Source: Xanthomonas sacchari
Lineage (GTDB): Bacteria; Pseudomonadota; Gammaproteobacteria; Xanthomonadales; Xanthomonadaceae
Reading direction: 5' to 3'
NCBI RefSeq assembly: GCF_040529065.1
Contig: NZ_CP132343.1
Location: 2,418,001-2,482,000 of the forward strand
Length of the DNA: 64,000 nucleotides
Shown: piece by piece, positions 55,214 to 64,000 of the stretch
Numbering within the stretch: the stretch's first letter is position 1
Layout: the number at the start of each line of letters is the position of its first letter
The notes under the pieces: generated by a model
What the model was told of the DNA's origin: nothing
Database searches by the model: none
What the model saw: the letters and a program-made list of their open reading frames with translations, nothing else
Translations under genes and position numbers: made by a program

Positions 55214-57457
55214 TCAGAACTCCTGCCAGGCGTCGCCATTGCTGGCGGCGGCCACCACGGGCCTGCGTACCGCCGGTTGCGGTGCCGTGCCGGCCTTGCT
55301 CGCGACCCGCACCGCCGGCTTGGCCGGCGCCGCGCGCACCGCGGCTGGCCGCGCGATGCTGGCGACACTGTCGATCTTGAACAGTGCGACCGCATCGCTG
55401 AGCTGCCCGGCCTGCTCCTCCATGGAGCGCGCGGCGGCGGTGGCTTCCTCGACCAGGGCGGCGTTCTGCTGGGTGGTCTCGTCCATCTGGGTGACGGTCT
55501 GGTTGACCTGCTCGATGCCGGCCGACTGCTCCTGCGAGGCCGCGGAGATCTCGCCCATGATGTCGGTGACGCGCTGTACCGAGGCGACGATCTCGCTCAT
55601 GGTGCGGCCGGCCTGGTCGACCAGGGCCGAGCCGGTGGCGACACGGCCGACCGAGTCGTCGATCAGCGTCTTGATCTCCTTGGCGGCATTGGCCGAACGC
55701 TGCGCGAGGGTGCGCACTTCACTGGCGACCACGGCGAAGCCCCGGCCCTGTTCACCGGCACGGGCGGCTTCCACCGCGGCGTTGAGCGCCAGGATGTTGG
55801 TCTGGAAGGCGATGCCATCGATCACCGAAATGATGTCAGCGATCTTCTTGGAGGACGCCTCGATCCCGCTCATGGTCTCGACCACCTGGCCGACCACCGC
55901 GCCGCCCTGCGAGGCGACCGAGGCGGCGCCCACCGCCAACTGATTGGCCTGGCGGGCGTGCTCGGCGTTCTGCTTCACCGTGGAGGTCAGCTCTTCCATC
56001 GAAGCGGCGGTTTCTTCCAGGCTGGCGGCCTGCTGCTCGGTGCGGCGCGACAGGTCGTCGTTGCCGGCGGCGATCTCGGTGGCGGCGGCATTGATGCTGA
56101 CCGCGGCGGTCTGGATGCGGCCGACGATGCCGGTCAATTGGTCGGCGGTGGCATTGGCGTCGTCGCGCATGGTGGCGAACACGCCATGGAACTCGCCGTC
56201 CATGCGCGCGGTCAGGTCGCCGGCGGCGATGGACTGCAGCAGCGCCGACAGCTTGCCCAGGTTGCGGTCGCTGACCTCCATCATCGCGTTGAGGTCCTGC
56301 ACCATCAGCCGGAAGTCGTGCTGGAAGTGCGCGGCATCGCCGCGGGCACTGAAATCGCCCGCGGCGGCGGCCGCGGCCAGGCGCTTGATCTCGGTATTGA
56401 TCGCCAGCAGGCTGGCCTTGGCCGCATCCATCGACTCGTGCAGCACCGCACGACTGCCGGGCAGGCGGCGCGCGTCGCGGCGCAGGTCGCCGTTGGCGTA
56501 TTCGTTGAGCACGCCGATGGCGTCGACGATGGCGTCCAGGTGCTCGAACATCATGGTGTTGATGCCCTTGCTCAGCTCGCCGTACACGCCCGGGAAGTCC
56601 TGCGGCATGCGGTGGCTGATGTCCTTGTCGGCATGCAGTTCGATCATCAACGCGGTTTCGCTGGAGAAGCGCTGCAACTGGGTCTGCATGCGGCCCATCG
56701 CGACCAGCAGGCGGCCGGGTTCGTCGCGCGCGTCGGTGCTCACGTCGTTGTCCAGGCGGCCGTCGGCGATGGCCTCGGCGGCGCGGGTGGCGCGGCCCAG
56801 CGGCCCGGTCAGGCTACGGGTGATCGTCCAGCCCAGCAGGCCGCTGACCAGCAGGACCGCAAGGCCGCCGGAGATGAGGATGATGCGGCCGCGCGCCATC
56901 GCCGCCGAGGAGATCGCATAGGCTTCCCGGCTCAAGCGCCGCTGCAGATCGGCATTGGCGCGGATCGCCGCCTGCTGCCTCTCCATCGCCACCGCGGCAT
57001 CGCCCAGCAGCAACGCCTGCGCCTGGGTGTTGAGATCCTTCTCGCCCAGCGCCATCACCTGATTGTTGAGTTGCACCGACTGCGCCCGCGCACTCTCGAT
57101 GGCGGCCATGGCCTGGCGTTCGGCCGGTGTCGCCGGCATCGCCGACAGTGCATCGTGCGCGGCCTTGTAGCGCGCCCGGTTGCGCTGCACGATGTCGATC
57201 ATCTTCTGGTTGGCCGCATCGCCATCGACGATGGTGATGGACAACAGCCCGATCTGCACGTTGGTGTTGGCATCCAGCATCTCGTTGGAGAGCCGGACCT
57301 TTTCCATGTTGCCGTTGACGATGCTGTCCAGTTCGCGATGCGCCCTGGCCATGGTCAGCAAGCCCATGGCGACCAGCACGCCGGACAGCAGGATGAGGAT
57401 GCCGAACGCCATGCCCAGGCGCCGACCGACGTTGTAGCGTTGCAGAAGTGCGTTCAT
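55214..57457 (-). CDS. Chemoreceptor 6, four-helix-bundle type, WQEF tail
   Basis: A 747-residue receptor. The N-terminus [19 protein letters not shown] leads into the first helix ([15 protein letters not shown]), a periplasmic 4HB domain (~35-190: [28 protein letters not shown]) and the second helix ([25 protein letters not shown]). HAMP and a linker almost the same as in chemoreceptor 2 ([32 protein letters not shown]) follow. The tail ends AWQEF. The start at 57457 is chosen over an in-frame start 25 codons upstream because AAAGG sits before it and the N-terminus matches chemoreceptor 7. With 7 it forms a recent paralogous pair. Confidence 0.93.
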   Translation of the reverse strand: MNALLQRYNVGRRLGMAFGILILLSGVLVAMGLLTMARAHRELDSIVNGNMEKVRLSNEMLDANTNVQIGLLSITIVDGDAANQKMIDIVQRNRARYKAAHDALSAMPATPAERQAMAAIESARAQSVQLNNQVMALGEKDLNTQAQALLLGDAAVAMERQQAAIRANADLQRRLSREAYAISSAAMARGRIILISGGLAVLLVSGLLGWTITRSLTGPLGRATRAAEAIADGRLDNDVSTDARDEPGRLLVAMGRMQTQLQRFSSETALMIELHADKDISHRMPQDFPGVYGELSKGINTMMFEHLDAIVDAIGVLNEYANGDLRRDARRLPGSRAVLHESMDAAKASLLAINTEIKRLAAAAAAGDFSARGDAAHFQHDFRLMVQDLNAMMEVSDRNLGKLSALLQSIAAGDLTARMDGEFHGVFATMRDDANATADQLTGIVGRIQTAAVSINAAATEIAAGNDDLSRRTEQQAASLEETAASMEELTSTVKQNAEHARQANQLAVGAASVASQGGAVVGQVVETMSGIEASSKKIADIISVIDGIAFQTNILALNAAVEAARAGEQGRGFAVVASEVRTLAQRSANAAKEIKTLIDDSVGRVATGSALVDQAGRTMSEIVASVQRVTDIMGEISAASQEQSAGIEQVNQTVTQMDETTQQNAALVEEATAAARSMEEQAGQLSDAVALFKIDSVASIARPAAVRAAPAKPAVRVASKAGTAPQPAVRRPVVAAASNGDAWQEF

Positions 57458-57550
57458 AGCCGACCTTTCGGGGGACAGAGGGGAACCGGGGCGCAATTGC
57501 TGGCGACCAGCGATTGCGACACGACCTGGCAATGCCGTGTCGCACCCTCA

Positions 57551-57576
57551 ATATCGACATGTCGGTGAGAAGTTGA
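57551..57576 (-). promoter_or_regulatory. Weak FliA-like promoter of chemoreceptor 6
   Basis: On the minus strand: TCAACTTC-N10-GTCGATAT, ~95 bases before the start. The spacer is one base short; the -35 equals that of the weak chemoreceptor 2 promoter. Confidence 0.45.
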
Positions 57577-57770
57577 GCATTTCTCACGGAAGTGTTGGCA
57601 GACGGTTAGGAAGCTGTCTGCGGTCCTACCGGTGTTGGTGGGCAAGGGCAAAATCCGACGCGGCTCCGACATGCATTGGCGCCCAATAGACCTGCCTTCG
57701 CCCTGTCTTTCGTTCGCCTGTGTCGGCGGGCTTGGCGTGCACCGCGCACGCGTGGCGTTGCCGCCGCAGC

Positions 57771-57799
57771 CGGTCGCCATGCCGGTGGCATGGCGACCG
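57771..57799 (-). terminator. Hairpin downstream of chemoreceptor 7
   Basis: A perfect 13-bp stem CGGTCGCCATGCC/GGCATGGCGACCG with a 3-base loop, 7 bases past the stop of chemoreceptor 7. Confidence 0.65.
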
Positions 57800-57805
57800 T
57801 GCGAC

Positions 57806-60055
57806 TCAGAACTCCTGCCAGTCGCCGCCGACCGCGACCGCTGCGCGCTTGGCGGGCTGCCTGTGCGAACGGGCGGCTGCCTTGGCGACACGCGGTGCGT
57901 TGGCCGCAACGGATGGCCTGAGTACTGGGGCCGGGCGCATGCCGCCGGCCGCGTCGCCGATGCTGTCGATCTTGAACAGCGCTACGGTGCTGGTGAGCTG
58001 ACCGGCCTGTTCTTCCATGGAACGCGCTGCCGCAGTGGCCTCTTCCACCAAGGCCGCGTTCTGCTGGGTGGTCTCGTCCATCTGTACTACCGTCTGGTTG
58101 ACCTGTTCGATGCCGGTCGCCTGCTCCTGCGAGGCGGCCGAGATCTCGCCCATGATGTCGGTCACGCGCTGCACCGAGGCCACGATCTCGCTCATGGTGC
58201 GGCCGGCCTGGTCGACCAGGACCGAACCTTCGGTCACGCGCGTGACCGAGTCGTCGATCAGGCCCTTGATCTCCTTGGCCGCGCTCGACGAGCGTTGCGC
58301 CAGGGTGCGTACTTCGCTGGCAACGACGGCGAAACCGCGACCCTGGTCGCCGGCACGCGCCGCTTCCACCGCCGCATTGAGCGCCAGGATGTTGGTCTGG
58401 AAGGCGATGCCGTCGATGACCGAGATGATGTCGGCGATCTTCTTCGACGAGGCCTCAATGCCGCTCATGGTCTCGACCACCTGGGCGACCACGCTGCCGC
58501 CTTGCGAGGCGACGGCCGCCGCACCCACCGCCAACTGATTGGCCTGGCGGGCGTGTTCGGCATTCTGCTTCACGGTGGAGGTCAGTTCTTCCATCGAGGC
58601 CGCGGTCTCTTCCAGGCTGGCGGCCTGTTGCTCGGTGCGGCGCGACAGGTCGTCGTTGCCGGCAGCGATCTCGGTGGCCGCGGCATTGATGCTGACTGCG
58701 GCGGTCTGGATGCGGCCGACGATCGCCGCCAACTGCTCCGCTGTGGTATTGGCGTCGTCGCGCATCCTGGCGAACACGCCATTGAAGTCGCCGTGCATGC
58801 GCGCGGTGAGGTCGCCGGCGGCGATCGACTGCAGCATCTGCGACAGCGCCTGCAGATTGCCGTCGGCGGTGGCCATCAGTTGGTTGAGACTCTCGACGAT
58901 GGCGCGGAAATCGTACTGGAAGTAGACGGCGTCGCCGCGCGCGGCGAAATTGCCGGCCAGGGCGGCGGCGGCGAGCTGGTTGATCTCGCCGCTCATGCGC
59001 ATCAGATTGCCCTTCACCGCAGCCATCGCCGTGGTGATCGTGGCCTTCTCGCCGGGCAGCTGCGGCATGTCCTGGGAAAGGTCGCCGATCGCGTAGCGTT
59101 CGATGAGATGCACGGTCTGCATTTTCACTGCGATGTGATCGCCGACCATCTTGTTCGCGTCGTGGACCATGCGCGCGTAGTCGCCCGTGAACGCGCTCTC
59201 GTCCATGCGGTAGCTGATCTCGCCGAGTTCGTGGCGGCGCGCCATTTCATCCTGCGCGCGCATCAGGTTGCGCAATTGCGTCTGCATGATGTGCATCGCA
59301 TTCAGCAGCCGCGCCGGTTCGTCGCGCGCGTCGGTGGCGACGTCGTTGTCCAGGCGCCCGCTCGCGATGGCTTCCGCTGCACGCGTGGCACGGTGCAGCG
59401 GCTGGGTCAGGCTGCGGGTGATGGTCCAGCCCAGCAGACCGCTGACCAGCAGCACCATGACACCGCCGGCGAGCAACAGGTTGCGGCCATTGGCGATGGC
59501 CTGCGTCGCGTTGGCGTAGGCGGTCTGCAACTGCTCGTTCTGCAGGTCCACGTTCTCGCGGATGTAGCCGTTCCAGGCAAGGGTCGCAGGCCGCGAGCGA
59601 TTGATCAGCAGGGCTTGCGCTTCGTCGTTGCGACTGGCGAGGGACAGCGCGATGACCTGGTCGTTCAGGGCGCGCGCGGTCGCCCGTGCCGCGTCGATCT
59701 TGGCACGCACCACCTTGCCTTTTGCGGAGGGCGGGAACTTGTCCAGCTCGGCACGCAATTCGATGTAGCGCTGACGCTGCTTCTTGATCTCTGCCACAGC
59801 CTGCTGGTTGAGTTCGTCGCTGGTCACCATCGCCAGCGTGCCCAGCGCGCCAAGGATCTTGTTGTTGGCGTCGAGCATGTCGTTGCTGATGCGGGTCTTC
59901 TCGACGTTCTTCTTGACGATCTGGTCCAGCTCGGTCTGGGCGCGCGACATGGAAAGCATGCCTGCGGCTACCAATAAGCAGGACAGCAGGATCAGGAGGC
60001 CAAAGGCGCCGGCGAGGCGGCGTCCGACGTTGTAGCGTTGCAGAAAGGCATTCAT
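57806..60055 (-). CDS. Chemoreceptor 7, four-helix-bundle type, WQEF tail
   Basis: A 749-residue receptor whose first residues [19 protein letters not shown] nearly equal those of chemoreceptor 6. First helix [15 protein letters not shown], periplasmic 4HB domain (~35-190: [31 protein letters not shown]), second helix [29 protein letters not shown], linker and signalling domain. The linker resembles that of chemoreceptors 1 and 5 ([29 protein letters not shown]) and not that of 6, suggesting domain exchange between neighbours. The tail ends DWQEF. GAGG lies five bases before the start. Confidence 0.93.
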   Translation of the reverse strand: MNAFLQRYNVGRRLAGAFGLLILLSCLLVAAGMLSMSRAQTELDQIVKKNVEKTRISNDMLDANNKILGALGTLAMVTSDELNQQAVAEIKKQRQRYIELRAELDKFPPSAKGKVVRAKIDAARATARALNDQVIALSLASRNDEAQALLINRSRPATLAWNGYIRENVDLQNEQLQTAYANATQAIANGRNLLLAGGVMVLLVSGLLGWTITRSLTQPLHRATRAAEAIASGRLDNDVATDARDEPARLLNAMHIMQTQLRNLMRAQDEMARRHELGEISYRMDESAFTGDYARMVHDANKMVGDHIAVKMQTVHLIERYAIGDLSQDMPQLPGEKATITTAMAAVKGNLMRMSGEINQLAAAALAGNFAARGDAVYFQYDFRAIVESLNQLMATADGNLQALSQMLQSIAAGDLTARMHGDFNGVFARMRDDANTTAEQLAAIVGRIQTAAVSINAAATEIAAGNDDLSRRTEQQAASLEETAASMEELTSTVKQNAEHARQANQLAVGAAAVASQGGSVVAQVVETMSGIEASSKKIADIISVIDGIAFQTNILALNAAVEAARAGDQGRGFAVVASEVRTLAQRSSSAAKEIKGLIDDSVTRVTEGSVLVDQAGRTMSEIVASVQRVTDIMGEISAASQEQATGIEQVNQTVVQMDETTQQNAALVEEATAAARSMEEQAGQLTSTVALFKIDSIGDAAGGMRPAPVLRPSVAANAPRVAKAAARSHRQPAKRAAVAVGGDWQEF

Positions 60056-60218
60056 GTCGACCTCTTCGTTGACGGTGTCCCTGGGACGTCCAGGTCCTTG
60101 TCCCTGTTGGCTCCGGCGGCAGGTGCGCGACCGGAGGGGCGGGCGTGGCGGTCAGAAAAGCGAAGAAAGGAAAACCACTGCGTTGCTGTACAACATGTTT
60201 CGCCGTCACCCGAATGTG

Positions 60219-60245
60219 ATATCGGCGTGACGGCACATTCCTCGA
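60219..60245 (-). promoter_or_regulatory. FliA-like promoter of chemoreceptor 7
   Basis: On the minus strand: TCGAGGAA-N11-GCCGATAT, ~165 bases before the start codon. The -10 box is strong, the -35 weaker. Confidence 0.62.
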
Positions 60246-60305
60246 TACGTCGTTGGTCGTAAGACGGTTCCCGACGCTGTCTGATTCATTTCCCTACGTG
60301 GCTCC

Positions 60306-62675
60306 TCACGCGGTCAGCGGCTGCCATTCGGTGCCGATCGCGTCGGCGATGGCCTGCGCGTTCGGCTGAGATGCCTGCGTGGCATGCGACGTCGCAGCGG
60401 TGGCCGAATGGCCGGCCACCACCGTGGCGACGAAGGCTGGGGCAGGGGTGGCACGCGTGGCGTGCTGTTCCAATCGAAACACAGCCACCGCGTCGCTCAA
60501 CTGCGCGGCCTGGTCCTCCATCGAGCGTGCCGCGGCGGTGGCTTCCTCGACCAGCGCAGCGTTCTGCTGGGTGCTCTCGTCCATCTGCGTCACCATGCGG
60601 TTGACCTGCTCGATGCCGGCTGACTGCTCCTGCGAGGCCGCGGAGATCTCGCCCATGATGTCGGTCACGCGGCCCACCGAGGCCACGATCTCCTGCATGG
60701 TCTGGCCGGCGCGCTGCACCAGCTGGGCGCCGGTGGCGACGCGGCCGACCGAGTCGTCGATCAGGCCCTTGATCTCCTTGGCGGCATTGGCCGAGCGTTG
60801 CGCCAGCGTACGCACTTCGCTGGCGACCACGGCGAAGCCGCGGCCCTGCTCGCCGGCACGGGCGGCTTCCACCGCGGCGTTGAGCGCCAGGATGTTGGTC
60901 TGGAACGCGATGCCGTCGATCACCGAGATGATGTCGGCGATCTTCATCGATGCGCTCTCGATGCCGCTCATGGTGTCGACCACCTGGCCGACCACTGCAC
61001 CGCCTTGCGAGGCGACTGCGGCGGCACCGGCGGCGAGCTGGTTGGCCTGGCGTGCGTGCTCGGCGTTCTGCTTGACCGTGGCGGTCAGTTCTTCCATCGA
61101 GGCGGCGGTCTCTTCCAGGCTGGCCGCCTGCTGCTCGGTGCGCTGCGACAGGTCGCTGTTGCCCTGGGCGATTTCGGTGGCGGCGCTGTGGATGTCGCCG
61201 GCGGCACGCTGGATACGGCCGACGATGTCGGCCAGGCGCTCGGCGGTGCCGTTGGCGTCGTCGCGCATGGTGGCGAAGATGCCGTGGAAGTCGCCGTGCA
61301 TGCGCGCGCCGAGATCGCCGTCGGCCAGCGCGCTGAGCAGCCGCGAGACCTCGGCGATGCTGATCGCGTTAGCGTCGAGCAGGCCGTTGAGTTGCTGCGC
61401 CAGCATCAGGAAGAAGCCTTGCTTGCCGGTGCGATCGATGCGCTGCGACAGGTCGCCGGCGGCGGCGCTGCGCACCACCGCGGCCACTTCCGCTTCCACC
61501 CGGGTCTCGGCGGTGCGGTCGCGCCATTCGCAGACGAAGCCCAGGTGCGCGCCCTCGGCATTGCGGATGGCGGAAATCTCCTGGGCGATGCAGACCTCGC
61601 GATAGCGGACCTCGCGCTGCGCCGCGCCTTGCCGGTCCAGCCGCTGGTAGATTTCCGCGTCTTGCGAGTTGCCGACTTCCAGCAGCGCCACCGACTGGCC
61701 CAGCAGCGGCGCGGAACGGTCGAACGCCGGCGCGCAGGCGCGGATGTCCTCGGCGTGGGTCTGCAGCAGGGTCTGCAGCGCGGTGTTGGCGTAGATGATG
61801 GTCAGGTCGGGATCGGCGATGTACATGCCGGTGGAGGCGTTGTCCAAGGCGGTGCGGATGCGCAAGTTCTCCGCGGCGACGCTGCGTTCGCGTTCGATGC
61901 GCTCGCGCAGTTCGCGCTGCATCCGCGCCAGCGCCGCCATTAGGCTGCGCCCATGCCTGGCGGCGACCGGAATCGGCTGATCCAGGCGGCCTTCGGCGAT
62001 GTGCTGGGCGGCGTCCATCGCCACCCGCGGCTCGCCGCCGAGCAACTGCGCGACCGAGCGCAGGATCCAGGCCGCGGCCGCGGCCAGGCACAGCACGGCC
62101 ACCAGCACCGCGCCGGCCTGCTGCCAGGTGGCGCGCTGGCTCTGCTGTTCGGCGGCTTTGCGGCTCTGCTCGTTCAGCGCCAGGATGCTGTCGCTGATCG
62201 TGTCCATCTCGCTTTCCAGCCGAGTGAACTGCGCGGTGAAGTCCGCATAGGCGGCGTTGCTGTCGCCGTGGGTCTCGGCCAGCGTCACCACCTTGTCGGC
62301 GGCGGCGATGTAGCGCTGCAGCGCCGGCCCGGCGGCATCCAATTGCGCGCGCAGGGTGCCGTCCAGCGGCAGCTTCTGGTTGTCGTCCAGCGCCTTGCGG
62401 AATTCGCCGGCGTGTTCGCCCAGCGCCGCACGGGCCGCCTTGACCCCGTCCGCATCCTGCCGCGCCGACGCCAGGAGCGCAGCGGTGACATCGCCGCGCA
62501 GGGCGTCGTGCATCATGTCGGCCTGCATGTGGTTGCGCAGCGCGTCCGAAGAGGTGACCTGCGCGGCGACCGAGCGCAACAGGCCTTGCTGGGCGCCGTA
62601 ACCGACCCCGCCCAGTGCGAGCAGGGCGAGCACCGCCACCAGCACCAGGATCCCGAGCATATGCATGATTTTCAT
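60306..62675 (-). CDS. Chemoreceptor 8, helical periplasmic domain plus PAS, altered tail
   Basis: A 789-residue receptor. First helix [20 protein letters not shown], periplasmic helical domain (~30-185), second helix [23 protein letters not shown], then a PAS domain (~270-390: [32 protein letters not shown] to [16 protein letters not shown]) closely related to that of chemoreceptor 3. The signalling domain differs from its neighbours at [12 protein letters not shown]. The C-terminus reads EWQPLTA, which looks like a decayed WQEF tail lacking the phenylalanine. Its gene begins 13 bases after an outer-membrane-protein gene and has no promoter of its own, so both form one unit. Confidence 0.93.
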   Translation of the reverse strand: MKIMHMLGILVLVAVLALLALGGVGYGAQQGLLRSVAAQVTSSDALRNHMQADMMHDALRGDVTAALLASARQDADGVKAARAALGEHAGEFRKALDDNQKLPLDGTLRAQLDAAGPALQRYIAAADKVVTLAETHGDSNAAYADFTAQFTRLESEMDTISDSILALNEQSRKAAEQQSQRATWQQAGAVLVAVLCLAAAAAWILRSVAQLLGGEPRVAMDAAQHIAEGRLDQPIPVAARHGRSLMAALARMQRELRERIERERSVAAENLRIRTALDNASTGMYIADPDLTIIYANTALQTLLQTHAEDIRACAPAFDRSAPLLGQSVALLEVGNSQDAEIYQRLDRQGAAQREVRYREVCIAQEISAIRNAEGAHLGFVCEWRDRTAETRVEAEVAAVVRSAAAGDLSQRIDRTGKQGFFLMLAQQLNGLLDANAISIAEVSRLLSALADGDLGARMHGDFHGIFATMRDDANGTAERLADIVGRIQRAAGDIHSAATEIAQGNSDLSQRTEQQAASLEETAASMEELTATVKQNAEHARQANQLAAGAAAVASQGGAVVGQVVDTMSGIESASMKIADIISVIDGIAFQTNILALNAAVEAARAGEQGRGFAVVASEVRTLAQRSANAAKEIKGLIDDSVGRVATGAQLVQRAGQTMQEIVASVGRVTDIMGEISAASQEQSAGIEQVNRMVTQMDESTQQNAALVEEATAAARSMEDQAAQLSDAVAVFRLEQHATRATPAPAFVATVVAGHSATAATSHATQASQPNAQAIADAIGTEWQPLTA

Positions 62676-62688
62676 CGGTGTGGCCCGA

Positions 62689-63450
62689 TCAGAAACGGAA
62701 GGACAGGCCCGCGCCGAGCGCGTGGTCCGGCGAACGGTCGTTGAGGCCGCGGCTGTACACCACGTCCAGTTGCACGTCCTGACTGAGCAGCCAGGCCGAG
62801 CCCACGTCTAGCAGGGCGATGGTGCCGCCGTCGTCGGCATGCGCGATCTGCGGCAGGGCCAGTTCCACGAAGGAGCGGGTGCGGTCGTTCCAGGCCTTGC
62901 CCAGCACCACGCCGAAGATGCCGGCGGTGTAGCGATGGCCGTTGTCGCCTTCGTCGCGGATCACGCCCGGCATCATGCCCAACGAGACGCTGTCGCTGAG
63001 TTCCCATTCGGCTACCAGACGGAACGACGGGCGGGCACCGCTGCCGCGCACGTCGCGTGCGCCGCTGGGCAGGTCCACATGCAGCAGCCAGGCCAGCGAG
63101 GCGCCGCCGAGCTCGCTGGCCAGGTGGTGCTTGAGGCCGAGCGAGATGTCGGAGAAGCCGGAGACGTCGTCGCCGACCGGGACGTCGATGGTCTGCCAGC
63201 CGTCGGTTTCCACGCGCAGTTCCCAGCTCGGGCCGATGCCGTAGCGGAACAGGGTCGGCGTGGCGTAGCCATCGACATCGCCGTCGCGTTCCCAGGCCAC
63301 GCTGGTTTCCACCTGCAGGCGGCGGTCGCCGACGGTGAGGCTGGATTCCACGAAGTCGGGGCGATCGGTGGCGATCGGCTCGGCTTCGGCGTGCGCCCCT
63401 CCCGCAAGGCCGAACAGGGTCAGACAAGTGGCTAGAACGACTGGCTTCAT
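62689..63450 (-). CDS. Outer-membrane beta-barrel protein upstream of chemoreceptor 8
   Basis: A 253-residue exported protein with a signal peptide ([24 protein letters not shown]). The mature sequence is built of alternating strands ([41 protein letters not shown], then [14 protein letters not shown]) and ends in GAGLSFRF with a terminal phenylalanine, as outer-membrane barrels do. It resembles the transporter family linked to phenol degradation (Phenol_MetA_deg); this is from pattern memory. It opens the unit with chemoreceptor 8 and is under a good FliA-type promoter. It might admit or sense the ligand of that receptor; the substrate is unknown. Confidence 0.8.
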   Translation of the reverse strand: MKPVVLATCLTLFGLAGGAHAEAEPIATDRPDFVESSLTVGDRRLQVETSVAWERDGDVDGYATPTLFRYGIGPSWELRVETDGWQTIDVPVGDDVSGFSDISLGLKHHLASELGGASLAWLLHVDLPSGARDVRGSGARPSFRLVAEWELSDSVSLGMMPGVIRDEGDNGHRYTAGIFGVVLGKAWNDRTRSFVELALPQIAHADDGGTIALLDVGSAWLLSQDVQLDVVYSRGLNDRSPDHALGAGLSFRF

Positions 63451-63550
63451 GGCGCCTCCCGTGGCGGTTCGGTCGGAACCGGGGATCCGGGCGCAGTGCG
63501 TCCGGCGCCGAGGCGCGTGCGGTGCCCATGGCGTGGCAGTTCCGCTTTCT

Positions 63551-63577
63551 ATATCGACCCTGAAGACCGTTTCTTTA
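63551..63577 (-). promoter_or_regulatory. FliA-type promoter of the barrel-protein/chemoreceptor 8 unit
   Basis: On the minus strand: TAAAGAAA-N11-GTCGATAT, ~100 bases before the start codon. The -35 has the TAAAG core. Confidence 0.78.
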
Positions 63578-63681
63578 CGAACGTGACGTGCTAAGCGCTC
63601 TGCGGCGGCCGACGCACCAGAGGGCTGGAGGGGGCGCGAGGCGCTCGGGCGCCTTGCGCGGATCAGGGACGACCGGGCGGC

Positions 63682-64000
63682 TCAGAATTCCTGCCACTGC
63701 GCGTCGTCCGGCGGCGCGGTCGCGTGGGGGACCGCGCGTAACGGGGCCGCCGCCGGCCGCCGTGGCGTCGCCGCGGTCGCCACCGGGACGGCTGCGGCAG
63801 CACGGCGTGCGGGTGCCGCTGCGACGGTCCCCGCCTTGGCGCCGGTCTCCAGCTTGAACAGCGCCACGGCCTGGCTGAGGTGGCCGGCCTGGTCTTCCAT
63901 CGAGCGTGCCGCCGCGGTGGCTTCCTCGACCAGTGCCGCGTTCTGCTGGGTGGCCTCGTCCATCTGGGTGATGGTCTGGTTGACCTGCTCGATGCCGGCG
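63682..64000 (-). CDS. Chemoreceptor 9, C-terminal part, WQEF tail
   Basis: Only the last ~106 codons are present; the frame stays open to the window edge, so the start lies beyond 64000. The visible part has the end of the signalling domain ([51 protein letters not shown]), then an alanine/proline-rich linker of ~50 residues and the tail QWQEF. Sensor type cannot be told. The long flexible linker before the tail suits a tether. Confidence 0.92.
   Translation of the reverse strand, partial: AGIEQVNQTITQMDEATQQNAALVEEATAAARSMEDQAGHLSQAVALFKLETGAKAGTVAAAPARRAAAAVPVATAATPRRPAAAPLRAVPHATAPPDDAQWQEF

Larger units (their letters stand above)
57458..57805 (-). other. Intergenic region between chemoreceptors 6 and 7
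   Basis: No gene is seen. It contains the weak FliA-like promoter of chemoreceptor 6, a leader hairpin GCGACACG/CGTGTCGC (57516-57523 with 57536-57543), and the perfect hairpin that follows chemoreceptor 7 at 57771-57799. The middle (57580-57770) shows nothing notable. Confidence 0.55.

Noticed and set aside
34282-64000. Searching the chemotaxis block for cheA, cheY, cheZ or flagellar structural genes
   Set aside because: None was found; only cheW, cheR, cheD, cheB, receptors and accessory genes are present.

Overview
The window is GC-rich, densely coded DNA that looks like a Xanthomonas chromosome. The main reason is a syntenic rpf (regulation of pathogenicity factors / DSF quorum-sensing) locus: greA, rpfE, recJ, rpfD, prfB, lysS, rpfG, rpfC, rpfF, rpfB and an AcnA-type aconitase (rpfA in Xcc literature). 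No rpfH lies between rpfG and rpfC, an arrangement I associate with some Xanthomonas lineages and not with X. campestris pv. campestris. The species call is inference. I saw no transposase, prophage, CRISPR array, tRNA or rRNA.

Layout. 1-1349: end of a PLP aminotransferase and a YiiM-like MOSC protein, followed by a REP-like doublet. 1596-10422: dapB, then a tightly packed run carA, a DUF6973-like membrane protein, carB, greA, rpfE, recJ. 10629-14332: rpfD (LytTR regulator), prfB with its programmed +1 frameshift, lysS. 14479-20554: DSF perception and turnover module rpfG-rpfC convergent with rpfF, then rpfB. 20555-21380: repeat-rich gap with two degenerate tandem copies of the aconitase 3' end. 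21381-34145: acnA, then a LysR regulator divergent from a PrpF/GalD-family isomerase, NitT/TauT-type ABC transporter genes and a porin, then a vapBC toxin-antitoxin pair and acnB.

34282-64000: a chemotaxis/motility block, all on the minus strand: cheR-cheD-cheB plus a PAS-PAS-GAF-GGDEF-EAL protein, cheW, a YcgR-like PilZ protein and nine chemoreceptor genes (the last cut by the window end). The receptors have different sensor modules but nearly the same signalling domain. Five end in a WQEF tail that resembles the CheR/CheB docking pentapeptide. Three are preceded in the same unit by a putative exported protein (small OB-like protein, thioredoxin-like anchored protein, outer-membrane beta-barrel). 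Almost every unit has a FliA (sigma-28)-like promoter, most with an exact 11-bp spacer.

How it fits together: RpfF makes the DSF signal, RpfB is the acyl-CoA ligase of its turnover, RpfC senses it and RpfG (HD-GYP) degrades cyclic-di-GMP. The EAL protein and the PilZ flagellar brake next to the receptors are the expected consumers or readers of the same second messenger, so quorum sensing and motility control lie within one 50-kb stretch. cheA and cheY are not in the window.
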